Positions 29,715 to 30,221 of a stretch of 30,221 nucleotides of DNA are shown here, piece after piece. Both the position numbers and the translations under genes were made by a program. Source of the DNA: DASVBJ01 sp036375895 (GTDB lineage: Bacteria > Actinomycetota > Actinomycetes > JACCUZ01); NCBI GenBank assembly GCA_036375895.1, contig DASVBJ010000272.1:1-30221 (forward strand), given 5' to 3'. Numbering within the stretch: the stretch's first letter is position 1; the number at the start of each line of letters is the position of its first letter. The notes under the pieces are model-generated. The model searched no databases, was not told the origin of the DNA, and saw only the letters and a program-made list of their open reading frames with translations.

Positions 29715-29741
29715 GCGGCGATCATGCACTTTCCGTCGGGG
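29715..29741 (+). repeat. Half-copy of the GCGATCATGCA repeat
   Basis: GCGATCATGCA followed by CTTTCCGTCG and GGGG reproduces one arm of the palindrome at 1409-1472; the second arm is missing here. It lies 36 bases beyond the tRNA-Val gene in the 156-base gap (29679-29834), where no gene or clear terminator was seen. GGCACG/CGTGCC (29740-29745 / 29775-29780) form a small inverted repeat just after it. Confidence 0.6.
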
Positions 29742-29834
29742 CACGCCGAAGCGGCCGCCCGGGCCTCGTCGTCTCGTGCCAGCGACCTGCCCTAGCCCCT
29801 GACCTACCGCGGTCCTCGCTTTCTGACGTCGGGG

Positions 29835-30131
29835 TCACGGTTGTGAACGGCCGTCCGGCTGGGCCTTCCTCCGCCGGGTGCGGCGCGGGAACCGACGCTC
29901 GGCTGCGTGGGAGCTGGTGTCGAGTGCCGCGCCGATGTCGTCCCATGACGCGCCCTCGTCGAGCAGGTGGTTGACCAGCTCGTGCTGGGTGGCGCTGAGA
30001 CCCTCGACGGCCACGGTGAGGTGGGCGAGGACGCCGAGCGGCGTGTCCGCGCCGGCCGCGGATGCCAGCGCCTTGCGGGCGGCGGCGATCTCACGTTGCA
30101 GGATGTCGAGCTGAGCCGAGGTGGCTGTCAC
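29835..30131 (-). CDS. Small HTH-like protein of unknown function
   Basis: Protein of 98 residues. Residues 1-58 are probably two or three helices (LQREIAAARKAL and ATQHELVNHLLDEG). Then comes GASWDDIGAALDTSSHAAERRF (60-81), which matches a recurring actinobacterial helix-turn-helix-like pattern of the type SWxxIGxALGxSxxAAxxRF. The tail is basic (RRTRRRK), consistent with nucleic-acid binding. Regulatory function is inferred, the target unknown. The GTG start has GGAGG eight bases upstream. An inverted repeat GAGAC-N6-GTCTC lies 19 to 35 bases upstream. Confidence 0.75.
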   Translation of the reverse strand: MTATSAQLDILQREIAAARKALASAAGADTPLGVLAHLTVAVEGLSATQHELVNHLLDEGASWDDIGAALDTSSHAAERRFPRRTRRRKAQPDGRSQP

Positions 30132-30150
30132 GGATCACTCCTCCGGGCGA

Positions 30151-30166
30151 GAGACCACTGTGTCTC
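30151..30166. promoter_or_regulatory. Inverted repeat upstream of the small HTH-like gene
   Basis: GAGAC (30151-30155) and GTCTC (30162-30166) flank CACTGT, a 16-base near-palindrome located in the leader of the HTH-like gene. TTGACT on the minus strand farther upstream could be a -35 box, but no good -10 follows. An autoregulatory operator is a reasonable guess. Confidence 0.35.
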
Positions 30167-30221
30167 ACTGGGCGTGTTCCTTTTCTCGGATGAGTGGGCC
30201 TCGGAAGTCAACCGCGCTGTA

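Noticed and set aside
29398..29741. tRNA cluster as an attachment site of an integrated element
   Set aside because: All three tRNA genes are intact; no integrase gene and no direct repeat of a tRNA 3' end was found in the window. The shared acceptor stem of the two tRNA-Val genes reflects tRNA identity.
1..30221. CRISPR arrays, insertion sequences, prophage or toxin-antitoxin loci
   Set aside because: No regularly spaced repeats, transposase, integrase or phage-like genes were seen; genes are mostly housekeeping or metabolic with uniform composition.

Overview
This is a chromosomal segment of a high-GC Gram-positive bacterium (Actinomycetota). Four things point that way: very strong G/C bias at third codon positions, frequent GTG starts, a phosphatidylinositol-mannoside gene set (PIP synthase, PatA, PimA), and an SsgB-type developmental protein. 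I cannot name the genus from sequence alone. An SsgB homologue together with PIM genes fits a morphologically complex or Nocardioides-/Geodermatophilus-/Kineosporia-like lineage rather than Mycobacterium or Corynebacterium. The window is gene-dense; no gene-free stretch exceeds about 190 bases.

Left part (1-6.8 kb, all minus strand): a tightly packed operon, in transcription order pgsA - patA - pimA - LemA-like membrane protein - DUF3048 protein - pdxS - pdxT - yebC. It combines inner-membrane PIM lipid synthesis with the two-subunit PLP synthase. Many junctions are 4-base GTGA/ATGA stop-start overlaps, which also fix several start codons. In mycobacteria thrS-HIT-pgsA are contiguous. Here thrS and HIT lie at 13.2-15.7 kb, and a 6.3-kb block separates them from pgsA: a small membrane protein, an EF-G-like GTPase, a membrane-anchored hypothetical, an HTTM protein, a DCC1-type thiol oxidoreductase and a GH15-like glycosidase.

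Middle part (15.7-18.2 kb): a GAF/SpoIIE-type PP2C phosphatase, a hairpin terminator, tRNA-Val(CAC), a PGPGW-family membrane protein and ssgB. Upstream of ssgB is CGTAAC-N16-CGTTGA, which matches the published consensus of the developmental sigma factor BldN as I recall it.

Right part (18.2-29.3 kb): a dispersed but complete histidine-degradation set. It comprises hutI (with an EamA transporter), hutU, hutH and an arginase-family protein that is the best candidate for the formimidoylglutamate step. Interleaved are pabB and pabC (p-aminobenzoate for folate), a CGNR zinc-finger regulator paired with an FMN 2-hydroxy-acid oxidase, and a CapA-like lipoprotein divergent from hutH. Several genes here (hutH, hutU, capA, possibly hutG) look leaderless: a TAnnnT-like hexamer lies 6-7 bases before the start codon.

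Right end (29.3-30.2 kb): a tRNA-Gly/Cys/Val cluster, one half-copy of a GCGATCATGCA repeat whose palindromic version lies between pdxS and pdxT, and a small HTH-like protein. I saw no insertion sequence, prophage, CRISPR array or plasmid function. The items most worth checking are the BldN-like ssgB promoter, the GCGATCATGCA repeat family, the hut/pab arrangement with its leaderless starts, and the HTTM/DCC1 membrane module.
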